DNA of 64,000 nucleotides. Source: Actinophytocola xinjiangensis (lineage in GTDB: Bacteria; Actinomycetota; Actinomycetes; Mycobacteriales; Pseudonocardiaceae). Both the position numbers and the translations under genes were made by a program. Shown here one piece after another: positions 17,946-26,404 of this stretch (positions are counted from its first letter, which is position 1; each line of letters starts with the position of its first letter). Below the pieces are notes generated by a model. The model worked only from the letters and a program-made list of their open reading frames with translations, was not told where the DNA came from and did not search any database. The stretch is taken from the NCBI RefSeq assembly GCF_001921215.1, contig NZ_MSIF01000006.1:62001-126000 (forward strand), given 5' to 3'.

Positions 17946-18686
17946 CTACGGGTTCGTGGCGCTCATGTGGATGGTGTAGAGCGAGGCGCGGTAGAGGTCC
18001 CTGCCGTACTCCACCGGCCTGCCGGAGGTGTCGTGCGCGGTGCGTTCGACGGTGAGCAGCGTCGCGTCCCGCTCCTCGTCGAGCAGACTCGCCTCGGCGG
18101 CCGTCGCCTTGCGCGCGCCGACCAGCTGGTCGATCGACCGTACCGCGCTCCCGAGATCGCGCAGGATCTGGTACAGCCCACGGTCGGCGAGTTCGTCCTC
18201 GGTGACGCCGAGGTCGGCTCGCAGGTAGTTGCGCAGGATGGCGAGCGGCTCCCCGTCGGCAAACCGGAGCCTGCGGATCGACAGGACGTCGGCCCCCATC
18301 GGCACGGCCAGCGCGTCGGCCACCTCGGCCGCCGCGGGCACCACCTCGTAGGACAGCACCCGCGTGCTCGGCTTCCGCCCGGACCGCTCAAGGTCCTCGT
18401 AGAGACTGGTCAGCTGGGTCATCCTGCGCACCCTGGTGCTGACCACCGTCGTGCCGATCCCCCGTTTGCGGCTGAGCAGCCCCTGGTCCACGAGGAGCTG
18501 CATGGCCTGGCGCACCGTCGGCCGGGACAGGCCAAGCTGCGCGGCCACCTCCATCTCGTTGTCCAGCCGGTGCCCCGGCTCGAGCCTGCCGGACTCGATG
18601 AGCTCACGGATCCGTGCGGCCATCTGGAAGTACAACGGGACCGGGCTCATCCGGTCGATCTTCACCAAGTCGCTGAGCGCGGTCAC
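17946..18686 (-). CDS. GntR-family regulator with UTRA domain
   Basis: A 246-residue HutC/FarR-type regulator. Residues 12-80 form the winged helix (PLYFQMAARIRELIESGRL, NEMEVAAQLGLSRPTVRQAM, LLSRKRGIGTTVV). Residues 95-240 form the UTRA ligand domain (VLSIRRLRFADGEPLAILRN, VERTAHDTSGRPVEYGRDLY). Starts with GTG at 18686. It lies between the DUF47/Pit pair and the phytase on the same strand, facing the ABC importer operon across the pit gene. TATGTC/GACATA elements in the pit-ABC intergenic region are candidate operators. UTRA domains usually bind small metabolites such as sugar phosphates; the ligand here is unknown. Confidence 0.85.
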   Translation of the reverse strand: MTALSDLVKIDRMSPVPLYFQMAARIRELIESGRLEPGHRLDNEMEVAAQLGLSRPTVRQAMQLLVDQGLLSRKRGIGTTVVSTRVRRMTQLTSLYEDLERSGRKPSTRVLSYEVVPAAAEVADALAVPMGADVLSIRRLRFADGEPLAILRNYLRADLGVTEDELADRGLYQILRDLGSAVRSIDQLVGARKATAAEASLLDEERDATLLTVERTAHDTSGRPVEYGRDLYRASLYTIHMSATNP

Positions 18687-18770
18687 CAGGGCCTCCCGTG
18701 CCCGGCAACGGTTGCCGGGCGGCTGTCCGAAATCTAGTGCAGTTGTGCGAACGTCCTGACAAGCACGGGT

Positions 18771-19409
18771 TCAGTGGCCCCGTTTCTGCATCGCGTCGGA
18801 CAACGTCGCCGCGCTTTCGGCGAGCCGCAGGCCGACGATGTCCAGGCGTCTGAGCAGTTCGCGACGCTTGAGCATCTCGCTGGACAGCTCCCCGTCGAAC
18901 AACGCGGCGACCGAGTTCTGATAGTGCTGTCGTACGCGGGCGGCGCACTTGCGTGCCGCCAGAACACTGTCGATCACCGCGCCGGGCGCGGGGATGAGCT
19001 GGTCCATTCCCCGGCGCAGATGGGTGAGCCCGTCGGCGACGGCGAGCACGGCCTCGGTGTCGGCCGGGTCGGGCGTCGCCTGGTAGAGGTCGTTCTCCCG
19101 CACGAAGTCGCGCACGTTGTCGAGCACGTCGTCGACCGACCGGGACAGCCGGTAGAGGTCCTCGCGGTCGATCGGCGTGGTCAGCGCCGAGGAGATCTCC
19201 GAGATCAGGCGCACCCGCAGCGCGTCACCGGCGTGCTCGGCCTCGACCATGCCCGCGCGGGCCTGTGCGGGCGCCAACTCACCCGCCGTCATCCGCGCCG
19301 CGAGCCGGACGCCGTGCACCGTCGCGTCCAGCTGTTCGGCCAGCACCTCGACCGCACGCCGCTGCGCCCGCCCGGTCAGGTCGGCGAACATCCGCCGCAC
19401 TCCCGTCAC
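18771..19409 (-). CDS. DUF47 PhoU-like partner of Pit
   Basis: A 212-residue all-helical protein of the DUF47/PhoU-like group. Characteristic segments are AEHAGDALRVRLISEISSAL near residues 65-85, ALTTPIDREDLYRLSRSVDDVLDNVRDF and a C-terminal RRELLRRLDIVGLRLAESAATL. These proteins are encoded with Pit-type phosphate transporters and are thought to modulate them. GTG at 19409 overlaps the pit stop (GTGA), confirming cotranscription and translational coupling. The open frame extends much further upstream through pit, but that part is only the other frame of pit. It is cytoplasmic, with no membrane helices. Confidence 0.85.
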   Translation of the reverse strand: MTGVRRMFADLTGRAQRRAVEVLAEQLDATVHGVRLAARMTAGELAPAQARAGMVEAEHAGDALRVRLISEISSALTTPIDREDLYRLSRSVDDVLDNVRDFVRENDLYQATPDPADTEAVLAVADGLTHLRRGMDQLIPAPGAVIDSVLAARKCAARVRQHYQNSVAALFDGELSSEMLKRRELLRRLDIVGLRLAESAATLSDAMQKRGH

Positions 19410-20428
19410 GCCACGCCGTTCCACAGCATCACCCCTTCCAGACCGAGCCCCACGAGGAACCCGGCGCCGAAACCCGCGGGCAGCGTGACCACCCACGCGA
19501 CGAACATCGGCACGCTGAACTGCCAGCGAACGCGCGTGCGGCCCTGTGTCAGCGCCGCACCGACCAGGCCGCCCGCGGTGGACTGCGTCATGCTCACTGG
19601 CATCCCGAACATGCTCGAACCCAGCACGGCGACCGAGGAGGCCACCTCGGCGGACACCACGTGCCACGGCCGGGCGGCCACCAGCGCGGTGGTGGCGCCG
19701 CGGCCGATCCGGCGCAGGCTCACGACCGAACCCACGGTGAACACGACCCCGATCGCGAGCGAGATCCATCCGATCGGCACCGCAGCCGCGTACCCGAGCG
19801 CGGTGGTCGTCGCGGTCATGGCGACCGCCACGACCGCGAACATCTTCTGACCGTCGTTGGCCGCGTAGGCCAGGCACTGTCCGGTGAACGCGAGCACCTG
19901 CGCCACCCGCACCCGCGCGGGCATCGACGCGGTGCCGGGTATCCGGCGTGCGGCGAGGCCGAGCAGGTACCCGACGAGCACCCCGCAGAACGGCGCGGCG
20001 ACCCCGACGGCCAGCACGACCGCGAGCTGGCGCCACGCGGGTGTCGCACCGAGTCCCAGTGCCGCACCGGACAGCGCCCCGAGCAACGCCAGGGTGATGC
20101 TGGTCGGGATGCCCCGTGCGGTCAGGTGCAGCACGAGTCCGGTCGCCGCGCCCACTCCCGCCAGGAACACCAGGTCAGCGTGTCCCTCCGGGTCGGCGAA
20201 CAGCCGGTCGGTGAACGTCCTCGCGACCGCGAGACCGAACAGCATCGGCGCGGCGGCCACAGCGGCCCCGAGCACCAGGAGCACCGCGACGCGCGCCCTG
20301 GCACGGTGCGCGACGGCGACGACGAGCAGCGCGCCGCCGTCGTTGGCCCCGCACAGGAACACGAACGCGGTGGCAACGCAGAGCAGGCTCACCGGCAGCA
20401 ACACCAGACCACCCGCCTTCCGTCGCAT
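19406..20428 (-). CDS. pit: PiT-family inorganic phosphate transporter
   Basis: A 340-residue integral membrane protein with around ten hydrophobic helices and the two PiT half-signatures: FLCGANDGGALL near residue 25 and CLAYAANDGQKMFAV in the second half. PiT proteins are low-affinity phosphate carriers driven by the proton gradient and move metal-phosphate complexes. ATG at 20428 with CCTGACATAT upstream on the coding strand. It is the first gene of the leftward set pit-DUF47-gntR-phytase. Its place beside a secreted phytase suggests it takes up the phosphate that enzyme releases. Length is short for the family but both halves are complete. Confidence 0.88.
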   Translation of the reverse strand: MRRKAGGLVLLPVSLLCVATAFVFLCGANDGGALLVVAVAHRARARVAVLLVLGAAVAAAPMLFGLAVARTFTDRLFADPEGHADLVFLAGVGAATGLVLHLTARGIPTSITLALLGALSGAALGLGATPAWRQLAVVLAVGVAAPFCGVLVGYLLGLAARRIPGTASMPARVRVAQVLAFTGQCLAYAANDGQKMFAVVAVAMTATTTALGYAAAVPIGWISLAIGVVFTVGSVVSLRRIGRGATTALVAARPWHVVSAEVASSVAVLGSSMFGMPVSMTQSTAGGLVGAALTQGRTRVRWQFSVPMFVAWVVTLPAGFGAGFLVGLGLEGVMLWNGVA

Positions 20429-20532
20429 ATGTCAGGACAAAGTATGTCAGAGGGAAGTTCTACCAGCACAGTCGCTCCAGAGGAAGCCCCCGATCTCCAC
20501 TTTCACGACAGTATGTCTTGACATATGCGACG
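20421..20532. promoter_or_regulatory. Divergent pit/ABC control region with inverted TATGTC elements
   Basis: A perfect 13-base inverted repeat frames the region: CGTCGCATATGTC at 20421-20433, including the pit start codon, and its complement GACATATGCGACG at 20520-20532. Inside are a second TATGTC at 20444-20449 and a compact palindrome TATGTCTTGACATA at 20512-20525. The half-site TATGTC thus occurs four times in about 100 bases between two divergent operons. A GntR-type dimer is the obvious candidate, since gntR lies in the same leftward set. Assignment of the protein is inference. Confidence 0.6.
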
Positions 20533-20636
20533 CCGGTGGGCAATCGTTCAGCCCCGAGGCCCGCCGGTGAGCCGGGCCACAGGTCATGACGGCACACAGC
20601 CCCCCGGCGATCAGCCGGACATGCGCAGGAGGTCCC

Positions 20637-21821
20637 ATGCCCAGGTCGTCCATCCCGGTCCACAGAAGGTGGTTGACCGCGTTCGCCGGGCTCGCGCTCG
20701 CGGTCGCGGCGTGCGCGCCGGGCCCCGCCGAGACAGGCGCCGGAGCCGAGAGCGCCGCGCTGCCCGCACCGGTCATCGACCGCGACATCGACCTCGACAA
20801 GTTGGTCGCCGCGGCCAAGAAGGAAGGGTCGGTGACCGTCTACGACTCCTCCGGCGACATCGTGGAGGTGGCCAAGGCGTTCACCGACAAGTACGGGATC
20901 CCGGCGACGGGCGTGAAATCCGACGTCGGCGAGACCCAGGAGAAGCTGACCCGCGAATACCAGTCCGGCAACACCACCATCGACATGGCGCTCTACGAGA
21001 GTGGTCCGTCCCTGGTCGGCGAACTGCTCCCGCAGAAGGTCGTCTACACCTACCTCCCCGGCGACCTGATCGATGACGTCCCCGACGCGAACCGCAATCC
21101 GCTGACCGTGTTGTCGAAGGCGATGGTGTGGGTCTACAACCCCTCGGTCTTCCCGGAAGGCTGCCCGGTCGACAACATCTGGGACGTCACCACGCCGGAG
21201 TGGAGCGGCAAGACGCTCATGCAGGACCCGCTGGGCAAGCCGTACCTCATCGAGTGGTTCAACCAGATGGCGAGCGGCTACGACAAGCAGTTGCGTGCGG
21301 AGTACGAGGAGAACTTCGGCAAGCCGCTGGACACCTCCGCCGAGTCCGCCGCCCACGAGTGGGTGGCCGGGTTCGCCGGGAACAGCCCCGTGCTCACCAG
21401 CGCCGACGACGACGTCTCCGCCGCGGTCGCCGCACCCAACCAGACCGAGCCACGGCTGGGCTTCCTGTCCATCGCGAAGTTCCGCGACGTGAAGAACAAG
21501 GGCTACAAGATGGCGGTCTGCGACGACATGGCGCCGTTCGTCGGCTTCCAGTACCCCAAGTTCGGGGCGATCGCGACCCGCGCGGCACACCCCAACGCCG
21601 CCAAGCTCTTCATGCACTTCGTGCTGACCGAGGAAGGCATCTCCCCCGAGATGCACGCGGGCGGCATCTCCGGCAACTCGGCGGTGCCCGTGTCGAAGAA
21701 CAACCCCCCGGGGCTCGACGACTGGGACGCGCAGCTCGTGTCGTTCGACCGCACCGAGTTGCTGAGCGACTTCCGCAACATCGAGCCGATGCAGGACCAC
21801 TGGCGGCTGAGCAAGGGCTGA
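20637..21821 (+). CDS. ABC importer substrate-binding lipoprotein (Fe3+/hexose-phosphate-like family)
   Basis: A 394-residue extracellular solute-binding protein. ATG at 20637 is chosen because AGGAGG lies 5 bases upstream and the product then starts with a lipoprotein signal (RRWLTAFAGLALAVAAC, Cys as anchor). The mature protein begins IDLDKLVAAAKKEGSVTVYD, typical of the FbpA/AfuA/2-aminoethylphosphonate cluster of binding proteins, with GKTLMQDPLGKPYLIEW in the middle. AfuA-type members bind sugar phosphates rather than iron. The operon encodes permease, ATPase and three putative phosphatases and sits beside a phytase and inositol genes. An inositol phosphate or sugar phosphate is therefore a better guess than iron. 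The substrate is not readable from sequence alone. Confidence 0.8.
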   Translation: MPRSSIPVHRRWLTAFAGLALAVAACAPGPAETGAGAESAALPAPVIDRDIDLDKLVAAAKKEGSVTVYDSSGDIVEVAKAFTDKYGIPATGVKSDVGETQEKLTREYQSGNTTIDMALYESGPSLVGELLPQKVVYTYLPGDLIDDVPDANRNPLTVLSKAMVWVYNPSVFPEGCPVDNIWDVTTPEWSGKTLMQDPLGKPYLIEWFNQMASGYDKQLRAEYEENFGKPLDTSAESAAHEWVAGFAGNSPVLTSADDDVSAAVAAPNQTEPRLGFLSIAKFRDVKNKGYKMAVCDDMAPFVGFQYPKFGAIATRAAHPNAAKLFMHFVLTEEGISPEMHAGGISGNSAVPVSKNNPPGLDDWDAQLVSFDRTELLSDFRNIEPMQDHWRLSKG

Positions 21822-21851
21822 CGGCCCTCAGCACGGCGAGAAAGGCCGGCC

Positions 21852-23708
21852 ATGACCCGGACACTCCGCGGCACCGAGGTGGATCCGCCTCCTGAGAAAC
21901 CACCCGCACGCACCGGGCGCGGGGCGCGACTGCGCTACCGGCTCGGTGTCGCCCGGCGCGAACCGACGCTGTTCCTCGGCATCGGACTCGTGCTCGTGTT
22001 GCTGTACCTGGTGATCGCCCCACTGGTGTCGATCATCTCGGACGGTTTCGCCGTCCACTTCGGCGACGACTTCAAGGCAGGGCAACCGGTGGGCGCGCTC
22101 ACCGGCTACTACCTGTGGCGGGTCTTCCGCTCGCCGGTGAGCACCGAGTTGTTCTGGCAGCCACTGGTCAACACACTCATCGTCGCGGTCGGCGTGACGG
22201 CCGTGGCGCTCGTGCTCGGTGGCTTCGCGGCGTTCCTGCTGACCCGAACGGACGTCAAGGGGCGCAAGGCACTCGCGAACGCGTTGGTCGTGCCGTACAT
22301 GCTGCCGTCGTGGACGTTCGCGCTGGCCTGGCTCGCGTTGTTCAAGAACGGGCGATCCGGCGGCCAGGTCGGGCTGCTGCAGGCGTGGGGTGTCAACACC
22401 CCGGACTGGCTGGCCTACGGCGCGGTACCGATCGTCATCTGCCTGGGGTTGCACTACTTCCCGTTCGTCCTGTTGTTGTTCGGCAACGCACTGCGCAGAC
22501 TGGACGCGCAACTGGAGGACTCGGCGCGCATCCTCGGCGCGTCCCGGGGAACCGTGCTGCGCAGGATCACACTGCCGCTGATGTTGCCGTCGCTGTCGTC
22601 GTCGACGCTGCTCGTGTTCGGGCGCATCCTCGGCACGTTCGGCACGCCCTACATCCTCGGCCTGCCGGTCGACTTCAACCTGCTGTCCACCTCCCTGTTC
22701 TCCGCCGTGCGCAGCGGGCAGCAGGGCGTCACGGCGGTCCTCGCCACCGTGATCGTGATGATCGGCGTCGCGATGGTCCTGTTCGACGCCCGGTTGGTGC
22801 GCCAGACCCGCAGGTTCGTCACCGTCGGCGCGAAGGGCGCGATGGAACGCACCATCGCGCTCGGCCGCTGGGCCGGGCTCGCCGCCACCGGCGCGTGGAC
22901 GCTGTTCGCGCTCTCGGTCGTGGTGCCGGTGGCGACGCTCGCCCTGACGACGGTCACCATCACACCCGGGGTGTTCAGCGCGGACAACTTCACCCTCGCG
23001 TTCTGGACCGCCGAACACCTCCCCGGCGCACCCGGCTTCCCGCACGGGGTCCTGCGCGGCACCGAACTGTGGTCGGCGGCGTGGAACAGCGTGCGTATCG
23101 TCGGCATGGCCGCGCTGATCTGCGGCCTCGCGGGGTTGTTGATCGGCTACGTCGTGGTGCGGGCCGACCGGTCCCCGATCGCGAAAGTGCTGCGGCAGGT
23201 CAGCTTCCTGCCGTACCTGGTGCCGGGCATCGCGTTCGCGGCGGCGTTCCTGTCGCTGTTCGCCGTGCAGCGCGGGCCGATCCCCGCCCTGTACGGATCG
23301 ATCGCCCTGCTCGTGGTGACACTGGCGGTGACGCACCTGCCGTACTCGTCCCGGTCCGGGATCAGTGCCATGACCCAGCTCGGCCGGGAACCGGAAGAGG
23401 CCGCGCAGATGGCGGGCGCGCGGTGGCTGACCCGCATCCGGCGTGTCGTCGTGCCGATCCAGCGCGGGCCGCTGATCACCGGGATCGTCCTGCCCTTCGT
23501 GTCGGGCATCAAGGAACTGAGCATCGTCATCATGCTCACCACCGGCGGCACCCAGCTGCTCACCACGTTGTCGATCAACCTGGTCGACTACGCCTACGCG
23601 CAGATGGCCAACGCCGTGATCCTCATCATCGCGGTGCTCAGCTTCACCATCACCTACCTGACCCAGCGGCTCACCCGGACCAGCCTCGCGTCCGGCCTCG
23701 GAGGTTGA
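21852..23708 (+). CDS. ABC importer permease with two fused membrane domains
   Basis: A 618-residue membrane protein with about twelve helices arranged as two halves. Each half has an EAA coupling loop: EDSARILGASRGTVLRRITL near residue 225 and EEAAQMAGARWLTRIRRVVV near residue 515. Such fused permeases belong to the FbpB/AfuB/aminoethylphosphonate group, so no second permease gene is needed. ATG at 21852 lies 30 bases after the binding-protein stop, and the ATPase follows after 7 bases. The N-terminal 30 residues are cytoplasmic and rich in Pro/Arg. Confidence 0.88.
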   Translation: MTRTLRGTEVDPPPEKPPARTGRGARLRYRLGVARREPTLFLGIGLVLVLLYLVIAPLVSIISDGFAVHFGDDFKAGQPVGALTGYYLWRVFRSPVSTELFWQPLVNTLIVAVGVTAVALVLGGFAAFLLTRTDVKGRKALANALVVPYMLPSWTFALAWLALFKNGRSGGQVGLLQAWGVNTPDWLAYGAVPIVICLGLHYFPFVLLLFGNALRRLDAQLEDSARILGASRGTVLRRITLPLMLPSLSSSTLLVFGRILGTFGTPYILGLPVDFNLLSTSLFSAVRSGQQGVTAVLATVIVMIGVAMVLFDARLVRQTRRFVTVGAKGAMERTIALGRWAGLAATGAWTLFALSVVVPVATLALTTVTITPGVFSADNFTLAFWTAEHLPGAPGFPHGVLRGTELWSAAWNSVRIVGMAALICGLAGLLIGYVVVRADRSPIAKVLRQVSFLPYLVPGIAFAAAFLSLFAVQRGPIPALYGSIALLVVTLAVTHLPYSSRSGISAMTQLGREPEEAAQMAGARWLTRIRRVVVPIQRGPLITGIVLPFVSGIKELSIVIMLTTGGTQLLTTLSINLVDYAYAQMANAVILIIAVLSFTITYLTQRLTRTSLASGLGG

Positions 23709-23715
23709 CGACACG

Positions 23716-24825
23716 ATGGCATCCACGGCACCCACCATCTCGCTCAAGGGCGTCACCAAGAGCTACGGCACCGGACCACTCGCCGTGGACAACCTCGACC
23801 TCGTCATGCCCGCCCGGTCGTTCACGTGCCTGCTCGGCCCGTCCGGCTGCGGCAAGACGACGACGCTGCGGATGATCGCCGGGCTGGAGAACCTCACTGA
23901 CGGCACCATCACCATCGGCGACCGGATCGTGGACTCGGTGCCGGACGGGGTGTTCGTGCCGCCCGAGAAACGCGGCATGGGCCTGGTGTTCCAGAACTAC
24001 GCGCTGTGGCCGCACCTCACGGTCCGCGCCAACGTCGAGTTCGGACTCCGGATCCGCAAGGTGGCCGCGGCGGAACGCAGGAAGGTGGTCGACGACGCGC
24101 TCGCGACGATGCAGATCGGCTGGGCCGCCGACCGGTACCCGTCGCAGTTGTCCGGCGGGCAGCAGCAACGCGTTTCGCTGGCCAGGATGCTCGCCGTCAA
24201 ACCCGAGGTGCTGCTCCTCGACGAACCACTGTCCAATCTGGACGCACGGCTGCGGCTGGAGATGCGGGCGGAGCTCAAACGGCTGCACGAGGAGACCGGC
24301 CACACCGTCGTCTTCGTGACGCACGACCAACTGGAGGCGATGACCATGGCCACGCACGTGGCGGTCATGAAAGACGGTGTGCTGCAACAACTCGCGGCGC
24401 CACTGGAGGTGTACCACCGACCCGCCAACACGTTCGTCGCGGAATTCGTCGGCAGTCCGCCCATGAACCTGATCGACACGACGACCGCGATCGGTGCACA
24501 GGCGTGCGCATACCTGCGGCCGGCCGGTGATGTCGCGACCGTCGGCGTCCGGCCGGAACACGTCCGCGTTGTCACCGGACCGGCGCCGGACGACGCGTTC
24601 ACGTTCGACGCGACCGTAAAGGCGGTACTGCCGACCGGCTCGTCCTGGACGGTGTCGGTGCTCACCGGTGACACCGAGATCTACCTGGTGTCGACCGAAC
24701 CAGTCGCGGCACGCGGCGGGGAGACACTGCGCTGTGCCGTCGCGGCGGGCAGCCTGCACACCTTCGGCAAGGACGGCGCGCGGCTCGCCGGGGACAACGC
24801 CATGGAGACCGAATGGGCGCGCTGA
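23716..24825 (+). CDS. ABC importer ATP-binding protein
   Basis: A 369-residue ATPase of the MalK/FbpC/PotA class. Walker A LGPSGCGKTTTLRMIAGLE is near residue 42, the Q-loop region GLVFQNYALWPHLTV near residue 92, signature LSGGQQQRVSLARML near residue 145, Walker B and D-loop VLLLDEPLSNLDA near residue 165, and the switch His in VVFVTHDQLEAM. A TOBE-like domain follows (residues 270-365, with VRPEHVRVV). ATG at 23716 after a 7-base gap. Its last 13 bases overlap the start of the HAD gene, so the phosphatases are translated with the importer. Confidence 0.9.
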   Translation: MASTAPTISLKGVTKSYGTGPLAVDNLDLVMPARSFTCLLGPSGCGKTTTLRMIAGLENLTDGTITIGDRIVDSVPDGVFVPPEKRGMGLVFQNYALWPHLTVRANVEFGLRIRKVAAAERRKVVDDALATMQIGWAADRYPSQLSGGQQQRVSLARMLAVKPEVLLLDEPLSNLDARLRLEMRAELKRLHEETGHTVVFVTHDQLEAMTMATHVAVMKDGVLQQLAAPLEVYHRPANTFVAEFVGSPPMNLIDTTTAIGAQACAYLRPAGDVATVGVRPEHVRVVTGPAPDDAFTFDATVKAVLPTGSSWTVSVLTGDTEIYLVSTEPVAARGGETLRCAVAAGSLHTFGKDGARLAGDNAMETEWAR

Positions 24826-25595
24826 CCCCGCCGCGCGCGCTGCTGCTCGACTTCGGCGGCGTCGTCGTGACCACGACCGGGAAGCCCGACTGGCCGGACC
24901 GGCTCGCGCTCGAGATCACCGCGCGCCTGAACCTGGTCCCCGGCAACGAACTGTCGACCACCCAGGTCGCGACCGACATCCGCAACGGCGCCGAGGCCGA
25001 CGCACGCTGGAAGGACGCGATGTCCCGGCCCGCCGAGCCGAGGGAGCTGACACACCGCGAGTTCTGGGCCGACTTCGTGGCCGCGGACTGGCCTGCCTCG
25101 GCGCGTGCATGGGTCACCGCGGAGGCCACGGCGCTGTGCCGGCGGATGGGCGAACTGCGCCAGCACCGGGAGTTCCGCCCCGGCCTCGTGTCGCTGCTCG
25201 ACGCCGCCCACCAGCGCGACGTGCCCGTCGGCGTGGTCAGCAACGCGCTCAGCGGCACGGTGCACCGCGACCACATCGACCGGGGTGGGCTCGGCGACCG
25301 CTTCGCCGTGCAGGTCTACAGCGACGAAGTCGGCATCCGCAAACCCAACCCGCGCATCATCGACCTGGCCGCGACGGCGCTCGGCGTGCCGACGAGCGCC
25401 GTCTGGTACGTCGGCGACAACTACGACCGCGACGTGTTGTGCGCACGGCGCGCGGGTGCGGGCGCGGCGATCCTGATCGAGGACAAGAGCACGTTCTGTC
25501 CGCCGTACCCGCCGCAAGTGGCACCCGACGCACAACTGCCAAACCTGACCGAGCTGTGCCGCCTGCTCGCCGACGCCTGCGGAGGACGACCGTGA
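24813..25595 (+). CDS. HAD-superfamily hydrolase, subfamily IA-like
   Basis: A 260-residue haloacid-dehalogenase-fold protein. Motif I is LLLDFGGVVV: the nucleophile Asp is present but the usual Asp two residues on is Gly, a variant seen in some HAD-IA groups. Motif II is VGVVSNALSG, motif III the Lys in VGIRKPNPR, motif IV VWYVGDNYDRD. A helical cap lies between motifs I and II. Start ATG at 24813 inside the last codons of the ABC ATPase; its stop overlaps the next gene (GTGA). Being locked to an importer suggests it acts on the imported compound, perhaps a phosphate ester; the motif I change makes ordinary phosphatase action less certain. Confidence 0.75.
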   Translation: MGALTPPRALLLDFGGVVVTTTGKPDWPDRLALEITARLNLVPGNELSTTQVATDIRNGAEADARWKDAMSRPAEPRELTHREFWADFVAADWPASARAWVTAEATALCRRMGELRQHREFRPGLVSLLDAAHQRDVPVGVVSNALSGTVHRDHIDRGGLGDRFAVQVYSDEVGIRKPNPRIIDLAATALGVPTSAVWYVGDNYDRDVLCARRAGAGAAILIEDKSTFCPPYPPQVAPDAQLPNLTELCRLLADACGGRP

Positions 25596-26404
25596 CCGAA
25601 CTCGACGATCTCGCACGCCGCCTGGCCGACGTCGGGGTCGCGGCCGCCACCGCGGTGGCGGAACCGTTGCGCGAAGCGTTCCGCACGGGCGTCACCGTGG
25701 ACTACAAGCGCGACCACCACGACCCGGTGACCGTCCACGACAGACGGGCCGAGGAACAGATCCGCGAACACCTGACCACCGCGGTGCCGGACAGCGTCGT
25801 CGTCGGTGAGGAGACCGGCGCGTCGGGCGCGGGGCGGGTCCGCTGGTATGTCGACCCGATCGACGGCACCGCGAACTTCGCCGCCGGACTCGCGTTCTTC
25901 TGCACGTCGATCGGCGCGGTCGTCGACGACGTGATCGTCGCGGGCGCGATCGTCGACCCCGTCGGCGGCACCGTGTTCCGCGCCGACACCACCTCGTCGA
26001 CGTGTAACGGCCAACCGTTGCGCGCGGCCGGGGTCACCGACGAGGAACGCGCGTTGCTGATCACCGGCTACCCGAACGCCCGCGACATCGCCCGCGACGG
26101 CGAGCAGGGACTCGCGCGCTATGCCGAGCTGGTGACGAGCTTCGCCACGGTGCGCAGACCCGGCAGTTCGGCCCTTTCGATCGCGCACGTGGCCGCGGGC
26201 TGGGCCGACGCCGCGCTCGGCACTTCCGTAAGCGCATGGGACATCTGCGCCGCACAGCTCATCCTCACCGGGGCCGGTGGCGTGTACGTCCCGTTCGGCG
26301 GGGACGGCGGCTGGGACCAGCCGGCCTACCTCGCGCACAGCCGAGACCTGAAGCCGATGGCGCTAAGCCGTTTCGTCGAGCGGCACCAGGGCGGTACCGC
26401 GTGA
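25592..26404 (+). CDS. Inositol-monophosphatase-family enzyme
   Basis: A 270-residue magnesium-dependent phosphatase of the IMPase/SuhB/CysQ family. The metal-site motifs are complete: VVVGEETGA (Glu of motif A), WYVDPIDGTANFAAG (DPIDGT) and SAWDICAAQLI (WD near the C-terminus). It hydrolyses a phosphomonoester in the cytoplasm; the family includes inositol monophosphatases, sugar bisphosphatases and PAP phosphatases. GTG at 25592 overlaps the preceding stop. Its place between two HAD genes behind an ABC importer, next to a complete inositol pathway, makes inositol phosphate the most economical substrate. That is inference. Confidence 0.88.
   Translation: MTELDDLARRLADVGVAAATAVAEPLREAFRTGVTVDYKRDHHDPVTVHDRRAEEQIREHLTTAVPDSVVVGEETGASGAGRVRWYVDPIDGTANFAAGLAFFCTSIGAVVDDVIVAGAIVDPVGGTVFRADTTSSTCNGQPLRAAGVTDEERALLITGYPNARDIARDGEQGLARYAELVTSFATVRRPGSSALSIAHVAAGWADAALGTSVSAWDICAAQLILTGAGGVYVPFGGDGGWDQPAYLAHSRDLKPMALSRFVERHQGGTA

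Noticed and set aside
20586-20636. Earlier ATG for the binding protein at 20586
   Set aside because: It has no ribosome site and would put 17 extra residues before the lipoprotein signal; ATG at 20637 has AGGAGG.
21828-23759. Reverse open frame of 643 codons opposite the permease
   Set aside because: His/Asp/Gln-rich low-complexity product; the forward strand holds a two-half ABC permease with EAA loops.
20637-24825. Iron(III) importer
   Set aside because: The family resemblance alone would allow it, but the coupled phosphatases and inositol/phytase context fit poorly with iron; kept only as an alternative.
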